Of a DNA stretch of 32,880 nt, positions 21,591-32,880 are shown in pieces. Location of the stretch: contig JAYMSP010001375.1 in the NCBI GenBank assembly GCA_036897095.1, positions 1 through 32,880 of the forward strand, written 5' to 3'. The notes beneath the pieces were generated by a model, which made no database searches, was not told the DNA's origin, and was given only the letters and a program-made list of their open reading frames with translations. Each line of letters opens with the position of its first letter. The stretch's first letter is position 1. A program made the position numbers and the translations under genes. This stretch comes from Plantago elongata. Taxonomy: Eukaryota; Streptophyta; Magnoliopsida; Lamiales; Plantaginaceae.

Positions 21591-21663
21591 CTGGAAGAAA
21601 CAAGAATCAGAGAGAAATATTCAATTAGGAAGGTAAATTCGAAACGAGAAAAACCATTCATAC
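21591..21663 (-). other. 5' UTR intron of the coiled-coil gene
   Basis: On the minus strand AAACAG|GTATGA (21,663/21,664) and a pyrimidine-rich TTTCTTCCAG|CT (21,590/21,591) flank a 73-bp intron. It ends 2 nt before the start codon. Placing the last leader junction this close to the ATG is unusual but both signals are strong. Confidence 0.7.
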
Positions 21664-22783
21664 CTGTTTGCTTTATGGGTGTTGTGAAATTGGAGGTGCT
21701 TGAGTGCAGAATAGTTTATCCAGCGGGAATACAAGAGAAATATCGGAGCTTTTCACGAAATGAGGTCTTCTTGTTTTCTCACAATTTCTATGCTTTAGGA
21801 GGGGTTTGGTAGCTAAATAATCCATGTTTTAGGTGCTTTTGGAATTCATAACGATGCGTTTAATGGCGTCTTAATGATTCGGATTACATAACTCTGCCGG
21901 GTGAATTAGAATTTAGGAGAAACAAATTCAGAATTTACCACAGGAAATTAAGCCAATAAATTGGGCTTAACTAATACTAGTCCAACATTTTAATCCATCA
22001 TCCACGTTGGAAGTCAGTAACTTTTGTTGACTATTGGGCCAAAATCAATTTCTTGCATACACAAATGTACAAATGTATCCCTACCGTATTTGGCAAATGT
22101 CATTCTGAAGCAAAATACAAAATAACAAATGTAGGTCTAGTTGGACAGACTTTCCATATGGGCCAACTTCGTTTGGACCAATTTTGTACAACCAACTAAA
22201 ACGAAACGGAATAGTCAATGAACTTGTCCTTGATCCATCGACCAATTAGCTGGAAATTATGGGCCAATCCAAATGTACACGGAGTACTTTAGGCAAATTA
22301 CAAGAAAAGAATGCATGGCTAACTTGCATACGAACTCAAAATTTGATGGATTGCTACCAAAAAAGTGTCCAAAACAAAATGGATTATTTACTACTACCAT
22401 TGGATTTAGTCCACCACAAAATAAAGTGTACCAAAAACAAGAATTCGAAATGCAAAAATCGATAGGATTACGAAATCCCGAGAAAAGGTGGATACACATA
22501 GCCGTCATTTCTTAATGACCGATTCCCTATCAAACGGCTCCTTAGCTCTTACTTGTAATTTTCAATCAAGGACTGTTTTTCTTGCTTTCGTCCTGGATTC
22601 TGCCTGGTTCAACCGGTCATCTCGCGGTCCATTTGTCAACCACGTAAACCGGTATACCGTCTCAAATCTTCACCTATTTTTCTACATTCAGGCTCAGGTA
22701 GGAGCGGATGTTTTTGTACAGACTGGCAATTGATTAAAACCTATTTTGGGAACTTCCAGTGCCAAAGTTACTGAATAGATAAG
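21664..22783. other. Leader exon and upstream region of the coiled-coil gene
   Basis: The first 100 bp or so must contain the leader exon and promoter. I see no clear TATA box. Short open frames at 22,257-22,733 on both strands show no known domain. Otherwise AT-rich intergenic sequence up to the copia LTR. Confidence 0.45.
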
Positions 22784-24188
22784 TGAACAATCACTAACAA
22801 CAAAGTAAAAGACTAAAAGGGGTGAATAGTCTTTTCAAACTTTTGTCGATAAACACAACTTCTCAGATACTTGAAGGTATCTGATACTTATATTCAGAGA
22901 GCGGAAGACTTTATGAGATAGATAAATGAGTTTGTGCTTTGCAATAGTAAATGTGTGTGTTGATGAAATGTAAATACATAAAGTAAATGACACAACATGC
23001 ATGTATAGTGGTATTTGGAGGTGGCGTAATCCTCCAACTAGTCCACTCGGCCTTTAAGAGACCTAAAATCAATTAAAATAGATAATTAAGTTCACCTTAC
23101 AATTGATCATATTCTAAGATCCCTAAAATAAATGGTTCCCAACCAAATGTTCCCCCTGAGTTGTTCCCTAGCTTCTACAGCCAAGTACTTCATGTACTCA
23201 AGATAACCTTGGAGCTATTCCTTGATTTTTCAAATCAAGTACTTCATGTACTCCACGCCTTAATGGTGTTGGTTATGAGTTGATTGTCAGAAAAACTTCT
23301 TTTATAACTTTTCAGTTATATTCAGAAAGTTTTTGAAGAATCAAGACTACTTAATATACTTATGCAGTGTATGGTAGCTTGCTCTTTATCAAACCCAAGT
23401 TTATGAGACTTGTTCAAGAGAATGAATCTCAGATAATTATCCAAAGATTCAACTCTTTCACAAATTATAATCTTGTTGAAGGACTAGGACCCTTAGAACT
23501 ACTAATGATTTCTCGAGCTTGTTAGTCGCAACAGAAAGCTTAGAAAAAGGTAGTAAGAATGCTTGAGAGAATACTTGCTTGATAATGTAGTTTGAATGTA
23601 TGTGTTTATTTCTCTGCTTCTAAGTGTTGATATTTATAAATGAATTTGATAGTCGTTTGAATAGTATCCGTTAGACATATTTCAAATTCAATCCGTTTAT
23701 ATCTTTAAATTAGTACTCCCATGCGTATATCTCTTTTCACAGAGTTCTGCAAAAGAATAGTGACATTTATGTCAAGAATTAAATGTAGCGTATTATATTT
23801 CCTCTTGTAGTCTAAACGGATGCATGTAGCTTTCTAAAGCTTCACATGTTCCATATCTCAGAAACTTGTTGTCTTAGAAACATATACAAAAGTTTATACA
23901 TAGATTTCTAGAAGCAACTATATGAGGAGACTTTCCTCCTTTGTCTTCAGATACCTTTGTGCAAAAGGTCTTCTACTTTGCTTGGATGCCTCCTTCTTGG
24001 TCTTTTTCGAACTAAATAAAAACTACATTCAGAGACCTAACATCATATTACAAGGTTTCTAAAAACTATCATACTTAGTGTATTTCTTCTTTACAATGTT
24101 CAATTAAACTAAGAATACTAAACACCTTTAGGAAACTAGGATAAGTCATTGTGTTGAGTGATCAAAATACTAACAGATATTCCTAACA
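22784..24188 (-). repeat. Solo-type Ty1/copia LTR, same family as the inverted pair
   Basis: A full-length LTR on the minus strand: TGTTAGGAATATCTG at its start (24,188) and a decayed end near 22,784 (TGAACAATCACTAACAACAAAG in place of TGTTGGTC..AACAGCAAAG). Its length (about 1,405 bp) agrees with the other two. A TATA box (TATAAATA, 23,631-23,638) and the CA run are kept. No primer-binding site or gag lies next to it, and no 5-bp flanking duplication is visible. It may be a product of LTR-LTR recombination or the remains of a truncated element. Confidence 0.8.
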
Positions 24189-24315
24189 CTGTGGAATGTA
24201 CTTTATCCTCAAAATGACGAGGGAGATTTTTCAGAGGTTTCAAATCTACTTGTTAGAAGCATATATTTGGGGGTAGGTGCAATGCTGACAAATTTAAAGC
24301 ACTCCCCCTTCATTT
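24189..24315. other. Short spacer between the copia LTR and the LINE
   Basis: About 127 bp without recognisable content. It ends next to the LINE's A-tail. Confidence 0.4.
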
Positions 24316-26486
24316 TTTATTTTTTTGGTAATGAAGACGATCAGTCCTTAAACTTAATCAAACTCGAAAAACGGTACAACGGGTTCCTGAGGGGTATTCC
24401 AAAAGAATTCTCTGACCAAATCAAAGCAAGGTAACTTGGATAACTTATCCGCCACTAGATTAGGCATCTACTAGACCAATGCAATTTTATTTCCCACGGA
24501 AGATGAAGAAACTTCTGACACTGGAGCACCAGCTAAGACAACATCGGTTCAGCAGATGGAATATCTATTTCCCCCAAGACCAAGTTCATTGCTTCCTATG
24601 AATCCATTTCTACTTGAATGCTCTTGTATCTTCTATACCAGGCGTATTTCAATCCTGAATGGAGTGCTTGAAGCTCCGTAATAATCACCGAGGTTGCTTG
24701 CAGTTGCTTTGTGAAACCCCGCAACCAGCTCCACACTCATCTCGTAATAGTCCCTCAATACCCACCTTATTGATCGATGTATGCATACTACCATCAACGT
24801 TTAATTTAACCCATCCAGATTGAGGGACATTCCACAGCTGATTTGTCTTCAGATCTTGTTTTCGTGGCATGTGAGTATTAAGATCACAACTCAGTTGCTT
24901 AATACGAGCTATGAGCACACTGCTCAGGTCCTTCTTACGCCTAAAGACCCATGTGTTTCTGGATTTCCAGATTCCCCAAATATTAGAGACAAAGTTCCAC
25001 TTCCACTCAGAATCTGGTAATACTTGGATGTGACAAAAGTTAGTTGTGGCATATACCTGGAGCTACTCGGAACAAAATTGTCCATGAAAATGTGTAGTTT
25101 GCCTGGTGAGAGAATTTTCCTCCAACTTGCTTGAGCAGCCGAGCAATCTCGTAGCGTGTGAATAACCGACTCTTCATGAATCCCGCATAGAGGACATAAA
25201 GAATAATCCGTGAGATTCCTGTGTTTATGAAGTTTGTTCGTGGCTAACTTTTACTATGCTGCCAACCACAAGAAATGTTTTAGTTTGCTGCTGAAATTTG
25301 TTTTCCAAACCCAAGAGGCATGGGACGACGAAGGGGAAACATTTGGTGTGCTCATCGCCTTTAATGCTCTGTACACAGATTGGCAAGAGAAGGAGTCGTT
25401 CGACGATTCATTCCAGAACACTGTGTCCTTGACTCCTTCGTGTAGCTGTATATGGACGCAACTATCTTCTCTTTAACAACCTGCGGAATATGTGGTGATA
25501 TGTCATCGAACTCATAGTCACCCATGTCATTTATGACTTCATTCAACTTTAGACTCGCTTTAGATGGCGAAATCACAGCTCCCTGATCCCGGATTGCACC
25601 ACACCCCATCAAGTTGTCGTGCTAATAGGAGATCGTAGATCCATCCCCAATTTTCCAGCATAGGAATGGCTTGATCAGTTCGACGCAACGAATAATGCCC
25701 TTCCAAATTGCGCTTTCCCCGGGTTTAGTGGAGTAATCCAGCAGGTTCTTATCTTCGAGGTATTTAGCATGGACCAAGGGCTGCCAAATGGTTTCCACAT
25801 TTCGCAAAATCTTCCAAACGATCTTGGCCAAGAGTGCTTCATTACTTTCTCTTGCCGTTCTCAAACCCAACCCTCCATTCGTTTTAGGAAGAGTGACTTT
25901 CTGCCATCTGACTAAATGCAATTTCCTTTTCTCAATATCATTTGACCAGAGGAAATCTCTATTAATCATGTCAAGTCAGTCACAGACATGCACCAGTAGC
26001 CAACTAGAATGCATAGAGTAAACGGGAATAGCCGACGCCACATATTGGATTAGGGTGGCATGTCCCGCTATAAATAGAAATTTCGACTTCCAGCCACTTA
26101 GTCGAGCAATGATCCTATCAAACATTTCCGCAAAACCTTGGCGATTCACCCTTGCATGTGTCAAGTGGATACCCGAATATTTGCCAAGATTGGCAGTCTG
26201 CCCAAACCCGAGTGTGGAGCAAATCGAGAATTTGCAGGGCTGAGTTTTAGTCCAGAAGCCGTGAAAATTTATCTAGGACCTCTTTGACCGTCCTTGCCGT
26301 GGAAAGAGTAGCTTTGCCATTAAGATCAAGTCATCAATGAAAAGAAGATTCGAGAGATGTGGTCCCCTTCGACAAGGAATTAGAGGTTGCCAATGTTTCC
26401 TATTTACCACTTCATTAATTAGATACAAGAGTCATTCCACACAAAGCACAAATAAATAGGGAGAAAGCGACTTTGAGATAAGTCCC
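24316..26486 (-). mobile_element. LINE remnant 2, 5'-truncated (reverse transcriptase to RNase H and A-tail)
   Basis: Plant L1-type element on the minus strand. From 26,486 it reads SPYLFVLCVE, then the reverse transcriptase catalytic box SNLLFIDDLILMA (about 26,365-26,325). A thumb segment follows (26,164-25,976; RLSGWKSKFLFIAGHATLIQ), then FLWSNDIEKRKLHLVRWQKV with GGLGLRTARESNEALLAK (25,969-25,622), a zf-RVT-like part (25,612-25,361) and RNase H (24,918-24,685; SGWVKLNVDGSMHTSI). The 3' end is CATTACCAAAAAAATAAAAAATG near 24,340-24,316, a typical plant LINE terminus with a short A-tail. Several stops and frameshifts inactivate it. The 5' truncation sits exactly against the gypsy gag sequence, as expected if it inserted into that element, although I found no clear target duplication. 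Confidence 0.82.
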
Positions 26487-26489
26487 TAG

Positions 26490-27660
26490 GATGAAATTCT
26501 ACTACAAGGTGCCAAAGAGACCTATGGGCTCAATGACAATCTGAAAGTTCTCAACTTCTCATCCACCCTCTTCGGAGAAGCGATGGATTGGTGGACCTAC
26601 CTACCATCTAGCTCAATCAAAACCTTCGATAATTTGACCTCACTATTTCTGAAGAGATCTCAAAGGGTGAAGAGAAGGAAAATATCAGTGGAACACCTTG
26701 CTGGTATCATTCAAGGAGAGCATGAGGACCTCCGGACCTTCCTAGATCGTTTCAACTCGGAGGTCAGACAAGTCGAGCCTCATAGAATCAAAGAATGGGT
26801 TCGTCATTTGTATGTGAATACTCATAATATCGACCTTTGGAGGAAACTCTCGGGAGAAGAAATCTCAAATGAGAAGCATCTAGAAGACATCTGTGACTAC
26901 GTTCTTTATGGAGTAGAATATCGGAGAAATGTTCCTATCAGAGTAGAGCAAAAGAAAGGTAAGGAACTTTCAAGCTAAGAACAGAAGCCAGACAATGCGG
27001 GTAAAACATGGAAACAAGATATGAGAAAGGATTTTCGAGGAAGAAAGGAAGATCGTCGAGAATGCAGCCCACCCCGGAGGTCCAACGAATATACCCAATT
27101 GAATCGTCCGAGAGAGGAAGTCTTGGCTAAGATAGTTGAAAGGAACTTGGATGTCCAATGGTCGAGGCCATTCTTCAATAACTAAAAGGGAACATAGGCC
27201 AATGCTTATTGCGCCTTCCATAAGCAAACCAGACATCTAATAGAAAATTGTGGAAAGCTCAAGACAGAAATTGAAACATTGGTTCTCAATGGGCAATTGA
27301 AAGATCCAATCTACCAAGAAGAACAGCCTCAGCGAAACAAGAGCAAGGGAAGGAACAAGGTAAAAATCAAGATCGCAGACTCGAATCATTGCCCCCACCA
27401 CCGGGAGAAACACCACCCACGAATGCAAGACGATACAAGGGTTACCTAGAGGATATGGATACTGAAAGTCATCCTTATAGTGGAATCATCCATGCTATCC
27501 CCGGGGGACCAAGTGGAGGAGATAGTCAAAGTGGAAGGAAAAGAACCGCACAAGATTTAAGGAATAACACTCATTCCTATGTTCCGATAGCTACCAGAGG
27601 ATCAAATGCCATTTTCTTCCATGATACCCACCGCCAAATGTGCCACTGGTCATCTCTTTC
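26490..27660 (+). pseudogene. Gypsy-type gag remnant
   Basis: Sense sequence begins right after the LINE boundary (DEILLQGAKETYGLND). It carries the retrotransposon gag domain: LFGEAMDWWTYLPSSSIKTF, LFLKRSQR and LRTFLDRFNSEVRQVE. The frame 26,583-26,978 is open. It then continues with stops through an arginine-rich segment and a zinc-knuckle-like AYCAFHKQTRHLIENCGKLK (about 27,205-27,265). The N-terminus is missing, cut by the LINE. This gag type is common in plant Ty3/gypsy elements of the Tat/Athila-like groups. The lineage is inferred from the gag style alone. A TAA and a TAG near 27,180-27,196 interrupt the frame. Confidence 0.8.
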
Positions 27661-28396
27661 GTGATTGCTACTTATAAGGTGAACAAGGTATTCGTGGATA
27701 CGGGGAGTTCTTCGGATATCATCTCCAAGTGAACCATAGATCAGATGAACTTTGGAGAAATTGAGTATGGAAGAGTCAACAGAAAATTGTCCGGATTTGG
27801 AGGGGCAAGTGTCCGACTATAGGCACCATACAACTCCACGTTTCTATAGGGAGTTTATTCAAAGTGGATGACCCACATGCTGCTCTTCTTGGTAGTAGAT
27901 AAGTTCTTTGACTACAATGTTATTCTCGGACGACCGGGGCTCAACGAATTCAGAGTGATTTCCTCTCCATGCACAATAGAATCAAATTCCCCACCCCAAA
28001 TGGAATTGGAGAAGAATTAGGGAATGTGAGAGAAGCTTGGGAATCCTACATGTTGTCCACTAGGAACTCCATTGTTCAGATACTCTCAATCGCTGGGGTC
28101 TGGGATTTCTTCGCACCTCCAAATCAGGAGCCCATAGATGAGAAAACTCCAAAGATAGTCCGAGTTGGACAGCAGGAGGTTAAGGATATATCCTTTGGCA
28201 AGAAGATGAAAACCAAAGCAGGTGGATATTCGAAGAACAAGCCAACAAATGGTCCATTTACCTCCAGCAAAATTGATAACAATTTTGGAAGGAATGAGTT
28301 TCAGGTGGAAAACTATGGTCCAGATGTGAAGGCGACAAAGAAAGAATACCCGCACCAAAAGGGTGATGATGCTCCCGTAGCAATATTCCAAGGTTG
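27661..28396 (+). pseudogene. Gypsy-type aspartic protease remnant
   Basis: A retroviral-type aspartic protease follows gag: NKVFVDTGSSSDIISK (catalytic DTG at about 27,695-27,705), then LSGFGGASV, then YNVILGRPGLNEFRVISS (about 27,920-27,965). It processes the gag polyprotein in active elements. Several stops, for example after IISK, break the frame. The tail to 28,396 has an open frame of 142 codons without a known domain. No reverse transcriptase motif (YMDD/FADD-like within a gypsy context) or integrase appears after it. Confidence 0.75.
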
Positions 28397-30009
28397 ATCT
28401 AAGGTTAGGTCAATGAAATACTTAGGCTGCAAAAGAATTGAAGGAACATTTTGTGTTTAAAAGTTTCATCTTTTACTTTTTTGTTTTGTCATCTATCCTA
28501 AAGGCCCGGAAGCCCATCGTATGTAATTTGATTTTCGCCAAATCAATACAACGACTAAACCTTTTCAGAACTATCTCAGAAAATTACGTTCACTACATTT
28601 GGTTCCGGGCACCCATCCGAGGGTTTAAGTCCGGATCATTAAAACTAAACAAGTGGATAGATAAGAAAAGGCACAAAGGCAATCAGACAAAATATTTTAC
28701 GAGAATATTCTGCTCGGACAATTAGTCTGAATTACAAACCATTATGATTCAAAAGGATTACATCTGAGATAAGTGCATTTACAAGATTAAAAACAAGTAT
28801 CGTAAAACAATAGAGTACATTCCGGACAGAAAAAATATTCAAACGAGAAAGATCACTGCAGGCTGGCTTCCGTCTTCAAGATCCGAATGTTTCTTTCTCT
28901 CGCATATTCAAAGATCGCTCGTAACTTCTAGCGACATTGCCGACTACTCACTTATCCAAGGAGACCATCGAATACGAAACAAAAAATATGTAGTACAAGG
29001 TAACAAAAATTCGGAAGCACTCTCTTTCTCCAGGCAAAATATATCCAAGTCTCAGAAAACCGAACCACCTTTACAGCATTCTCCCTCCGAACTTTGTGAC
29101 ATGTTGGGGAGGAGAATTGTTGTAAAGGAGACATGAAATTCCGGTATACTCGTTTGTAAGATCCACACTTCAGACCATGATCCGACCTCCTAGCCTATTC
29201 ACTGGGGATGAAGGTCGAAGACTACGACTAGATCGCCCAGAGAAAAGGCTAGGATGACGAAAGATGGAAATCGAGTACCAAGTTACAAGGAGTCTTGACA
29301 TCCGACCTTATGTAATTACTATACTCATGTGGCTTTAAGGCAAAAGGAATTCTACTAGAGGACAAAATAGATGATGGTAACAAGACGACAAGGACCTATT
29401 TATAGGAATAATGAAGTCGTACCTGCTCCATATGGACTTCGGCCGATTGTCTGAGCCCCATACAAAATTGAGCTAATTCATACTCGCAAGGTCCACTCGG
29501 TTGGCGCGAACTTCGGATGATATCCGGGGCAATCTCCGAAGTTGTATGTGGGAATTCCTTTTTCAAATTAAAATCCTTTTGTTCGGATAAATCTTATCAA
29601 AGGTTTGAAGTGTGCATTGAAGTTCACTAGTTCAAAAGCAGATTCACAAGTAAAATTTGAGATTCAGCATTAGTTCATGCTAACTTATGTCCCAACCTAA
29701 CGATCCAAACCATAATCCCCTAAGGATTAGCCTTATAGCTCTAAAGGGGCTTGGGAGAACATCAAGCTCTCACACAACCATAAATCAATTGATAAATTCG
29801 AGGAACGATCAGCATGCAAATCCGAATAGACATAAGATAAAAGGCAAAACACAAGTCATTGGAACTATGAGTTAAGATCCAAAGTACCAAGCATATTATC
29901 CAAATTTAACAAAAACCGAATATTTAAAGTAGAAGGAGATGAACGATAAATTGTCTTAAGGTCCGAAAATTGTACACTTTCTTACGGGGCATATCCCGCC
30001 TTCATTTCT
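28397..30009. other. Non-coding internal region of the gypsy-type element
   Basis: AT-rich, with several TTCGGAT/TCCGGA-containing stretches also scattered in the flanking element sequence, which suggests it belongs to the same repeat. A pol region would be expected here in an autonomous element, but I recognise none. Open frames are short and featureless. Confidence 0.45.
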
Positions 30010-32150
30010 TCACTTAGATTCGGGATTAGAGCTTCCAGGGACCTTGAAGGACGAAACATCATATGCCTTCTTCGCTGCGTTGAACTCGGCTCTCTTTTTA
30101 GCTATAAAGGTCGGGCATTCCTTCCACAAATCCATGTTCGGACTCCCTAGAATAGGATCTGGGACCTTTAGCCATTCCTTGTTGTGATCAGGGTAATCAG
30201 AGAGAGGCACGAGAACATGACTCATCAAAGCCTCTGGGACAAATGAAGGAAAGTAGGGACCTCCATGGTTATACTTCAACTGCCCAACGTTCGTTACCAC
30301 CTTCTCCACAAACTCATCTTGCATTAGGTCCGCATCATTCACCGGATCCTGGATATAGGACACTTCGGCCTCGGTGAGATAAGGTTTAAGTCCGGCGCTC
30401 TCATAGTTGAACCCTCCTGGGAGCATCTTCTTTGCAATGAATTGGCCAATGGCGGCCTTTAATCCAGCCTTTCGGGCGTCATCACTGGCCCCTTCATTGT
30501 AGAACCTACAGGAGAGAGATGAGAGGAAGTCCCGAACCGCATCAGTATGAAGCTTCAGAAGCTATTCAAGCACGCAATCCTTAAAATCCCGGAATAATCC
30601 AAGGACATCATCATATCCGTCCTAAAGAGACTTGATCGCTGACAGAGCTTCTTGGAGTTGTTTCTCCAACTTCTTCTTGTCGGATGTTGCTGCCTATAGG
30701 TTCGGTTGTGCCTTCTGAAGCTTCTTCTTGTAATCATCAGCCTTCATGGGCTTGGCCTTCACACTGGCTTTGGACTTTGAAAGTTAAACGTCTATCTCGA
30801 CCCTCTCATTCACCATAGCAGAACACGCCCGAATAGCCGCGGTTAACTATGAATAGATGGACACCTGGATCATGAACACATATAAGAGATTACTAAGATT
30901 AGAACTGCTTCGGATTTTAAAATTATCACCTTCCTTCGCGCACCAACCAACTCGGCTATCCTTGCCAGCTCCCCCATGGCCATCAGCCTGTTAACCTCGG
31001 ACGTTAAATCCGCATCCGTGGTCCTCGAGGGCTATTCCCTTACCCTTCTTAGAAGGAGGTACTGAGCCCTCGGAAGTTCGCTTGATTTCGATCTTAGGCA
31101 TTGAAGGGGTGGCCTTGGTAGCTCTAGATGAAGTTGGCTTCAGAGGCTTCTTGCCTGCAGCTTCCAGAACTTTTCCTTCACCCTAGGTAGCTATCCTTTG
31201 TTGACCCTCACCGGCATACACCTTCCGAAGCTCCAAAGTCTTATAGAAAGCGGCATTTTGGGGCTCCTCCATCGACAGAGTAGTGCTCATATCAATGATC
31301 TTCTTCCGAGTCCCCTCAGCCATTTCTTTCTCTCTGTCTTTCTTTTGCTTCCTTTGCAAGTCCCTCAGAGTCGACATGATATAATTGAACCAACATTCTG
31401 CAAGTCCCTCGGCCACTACTTTCTCTTGAGGTCTCGTTCATTACCATTTTCTGTGTTATAGGGGAGCTTAGATAATCTTGACGATCCGGGTATTTCGATC
31501 CAGGAACTATGAGACGGAAAGATGGAGAGCTTACCTCTACATCCTGATCTATTTCTACAGGGGGGAGAATCTTGCTCCAATAGACCTTCTATTATGCCAA
31601 CATCCGGAACTTCTTATGAACTTACAGAGTAGGAGCTTGCATCAGATCCATAATCCCTCCCTTCAAATATATTTTGGGTATCAGAATCCGACATCCTAAG
31701 GAACGGAAGAAACTATGAGTTTACGAAGGGCTGAACCAATCTAAAAGTTCACGAAAATAGAGGCAGATCACATTTAAGGGTTTCTCATTTGGGACCTAAG
31801 GCACCTATTCAAATTTCGTTGCAACGAGTCATTTTGCAGTTAGCACAAATTCGGTTTCGATTACACAAAATTAGGATCCCTAAACGTGTTCAGTTACATC
31901 TAGCTACTTAGGCCTAGTTCGCAATTCCGGCATATACTATTCAGGAATTTCGTTCCGACACATATAAACTATAAAGAGAAGTGAGATCTTAAAGGGTCAT
32001 AAAATACTTACTTGTTAAGTGCTTGGATCGAAGGAAGCTGGTACGGATGACAACTTCTCATCGACTACTTTCTTCGGATGCTTCACTTTTGCAAAAAATC
32101 TCTCTCTAGCGCACGATAAAAATATGAAATGACAGAGGCCCTATTCATAG
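30010..32150 (-). pseudogene. Decayed spliced antisense gene in the gypsy-type element
   Basis: On the minus strand, opposite to gag, a TATA-like CTATGAATAG (32,141-32,150) precedes a leader with donor CAA|GTAAGT (32,011/32,012). A candidate exon follows at 31,695-31,626, starting MSDSDTQNIFEGRDYG and closing at TCT|GTAAGT. The next exon probably begins ILPPVEIDQDVE (about 31,570) and runs on through YIMSTLRDLQRKQKKDRE. A lysine-rich linker, a coiled-coil part (KKKLEKQLQEALSAIKSL) and a terminal segment (NEGASDDARKAGLKAAIG, then MLPGGFNYESAGLKPYLTEA) follow, ending at 30,010. An intron near 30,870-30,940 is likely. In one frame there are five TAG stops (31,185, 30,849, 30,696, 30,624, 30,564) and a TAA (30,786), plus a frame change near 31,015. 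I do not recognise the family. Antisense ORFs are known in some Tat-lineage gypsy elements, which is my best comparison. Confidence 0.55.
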
Positions 32151-32880
32151 GCGAGGTCATTTTGGGGTAATCATTTATCTCAATATTTCTTAATATATCT
32201 GGACCGTTGATCAAATGTCATCCAACATCTCTGATTGGAACACTTGGATGAAAAGACATATTTGTTCAGCCAATACGTTTTACAAAGCGTTACAATCGCT
32301 CCAACTACTTCGGATGGTAGTACTCCTCTTGGATATCGACAGTTCGAATATAGAACTATCAACTCAATAGTCTTGCAACACAAATACATTGTGGAGTACA
32401 ATGAATCTCACTGGGTCCGGATAGACATAGCCGAAAAATACCAGTAAATCACCACCATATACTATCTGTAAAGAATTGTTGTCCCAAAAGTTCTTGAATT
32501 TCCCTGATGTCGAGTTGTGAAATGGTCTGGCGCTAATTCATGTAACAAGCCCGAGCGAGTAAGGATGTTCATAAAAAGAATGTCTCCTCCTGGTCAAGGG
32601 AGAATATTACCATTCTTGAAGATCGTTGTATATTTACCACTTCAGATCCTTCCGACAAAAATTACACTACAATAATTTCATCAAGCAAAAAAAATCCACT
32701 CAATTCAATAATAGACGGTATCCAAAGAATGGTCGCCTCGGAACATACAACTTCGAACGAAGAAATATCGACAAAAGTTTGATTCGTATTTCACTGAGTA
32801 AAACTACTTGGTTTTACCTCTACACAAGCATCACAGAGATCTCTCAAAATCAAATACTCCCTCTCGTACTGTAAGAAGGG
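32151..32880. other. Right-end region, probably still the gypsy-type element
   Basis: No gene is recognised. AT-rich sequence with short featureless open frames on both strands. If the element continues, its 3' LTR should lie beyond or at this edge, but I cannot find a repeated partner inside the window. Confidence 0.35.

Noticed and set aside
22257-22733. Cluster of 68-83-codon frames upstream of the coiled-coil gene
   Set aside because: They overlap in several frames and on both strands with no motif, as expected by chance.
28438-28725. 95-codon plus-strand frame after the gypsy protease
   Set aside because: No pol motif is present and the composition resembles untranslated element sequence.
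1-32880. CRISPR arrays, rRNA, tRNA genes or bacterial-type operons
   Set aside because: None is visible. The repeats present are LTRs, a duplicated exon array, one 71-bp duplication and short simple-sequence runs. The tRNA-like matches are retroelement primer-binding sites only.

Overview
This is plant nuclear DNA, most likely from a eudicot. It holds short exons with GT..AG introns, Ty1/copia and gypsy-type LTR retrotransposons, LINE remnants and recognisable plant genes. I cannot name the species. The window looks like a gene-poor, repeat-rich stretch with one complete gene, the first exon of another, one decayed gene and many decayed mobile elements.

Left end (1-1,771): the first coding exon of a ribonucleotide reductase large-subunit gene (minus strand, 612-830) lies with its proximal promoter, which has a strong E2F-type site at 909-922. 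The rest of that gene lies beyond the left edge. Next (1,772-9,198) is a head-to-head inverted pair of diverged Ty1/copia elements of the same family. The order is LTR, PBS and gag on the left and gag, PBS and LTR on the right, meeting at about 4,970-5,035 inside the protease/pre-integrase region. Neither has reverse transcriptase, integrase or a second LTR.

Middle (9,199-14,256): AT-rich spacer, an unexplained 1-kb stretch, a LINE remnant (about 11,125-12,480, minus) and a duplicated, intron-containing but broken WLIM1-type LIM-domain pseudogene (12,573-13,570, plus).

Core gene (14,257-21,588, minus; 5' UTR extends past 21,664): an intact 20-coding-exon gene for a 708-residue plant coiled-coil protein of unknown function. 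Its most striking feature is a tandem array of four homologous 78-bp exons separated by 75-76-bp introns (16,920-17,458). All are in phase 0, so each adds 26 residues.

Right third (22,784-32,880): a solo-type LTR of the same copia family, a 5'-truncated LINE (24,316-26,486, minus), then gypsy-type gag and aspartic protease remnants on the plus strand (26,490-28,396). No reverse transcriptase or integrase is visible after these. Instead there is a decayed, apparently spliced open frame on the opposite strand (30,010-32,150, minus). This layout suggests a non-autonomous gypsy element with an antisense gene, continuing past the right edge.

The reductase exon and the coiled-coil gene are the only cellular genes that look functional. 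No operon-like logic applies. The clearest candidates for novelty are the exon quadruplication, the inverted copia pair and the antisense gene in the gypsy region.
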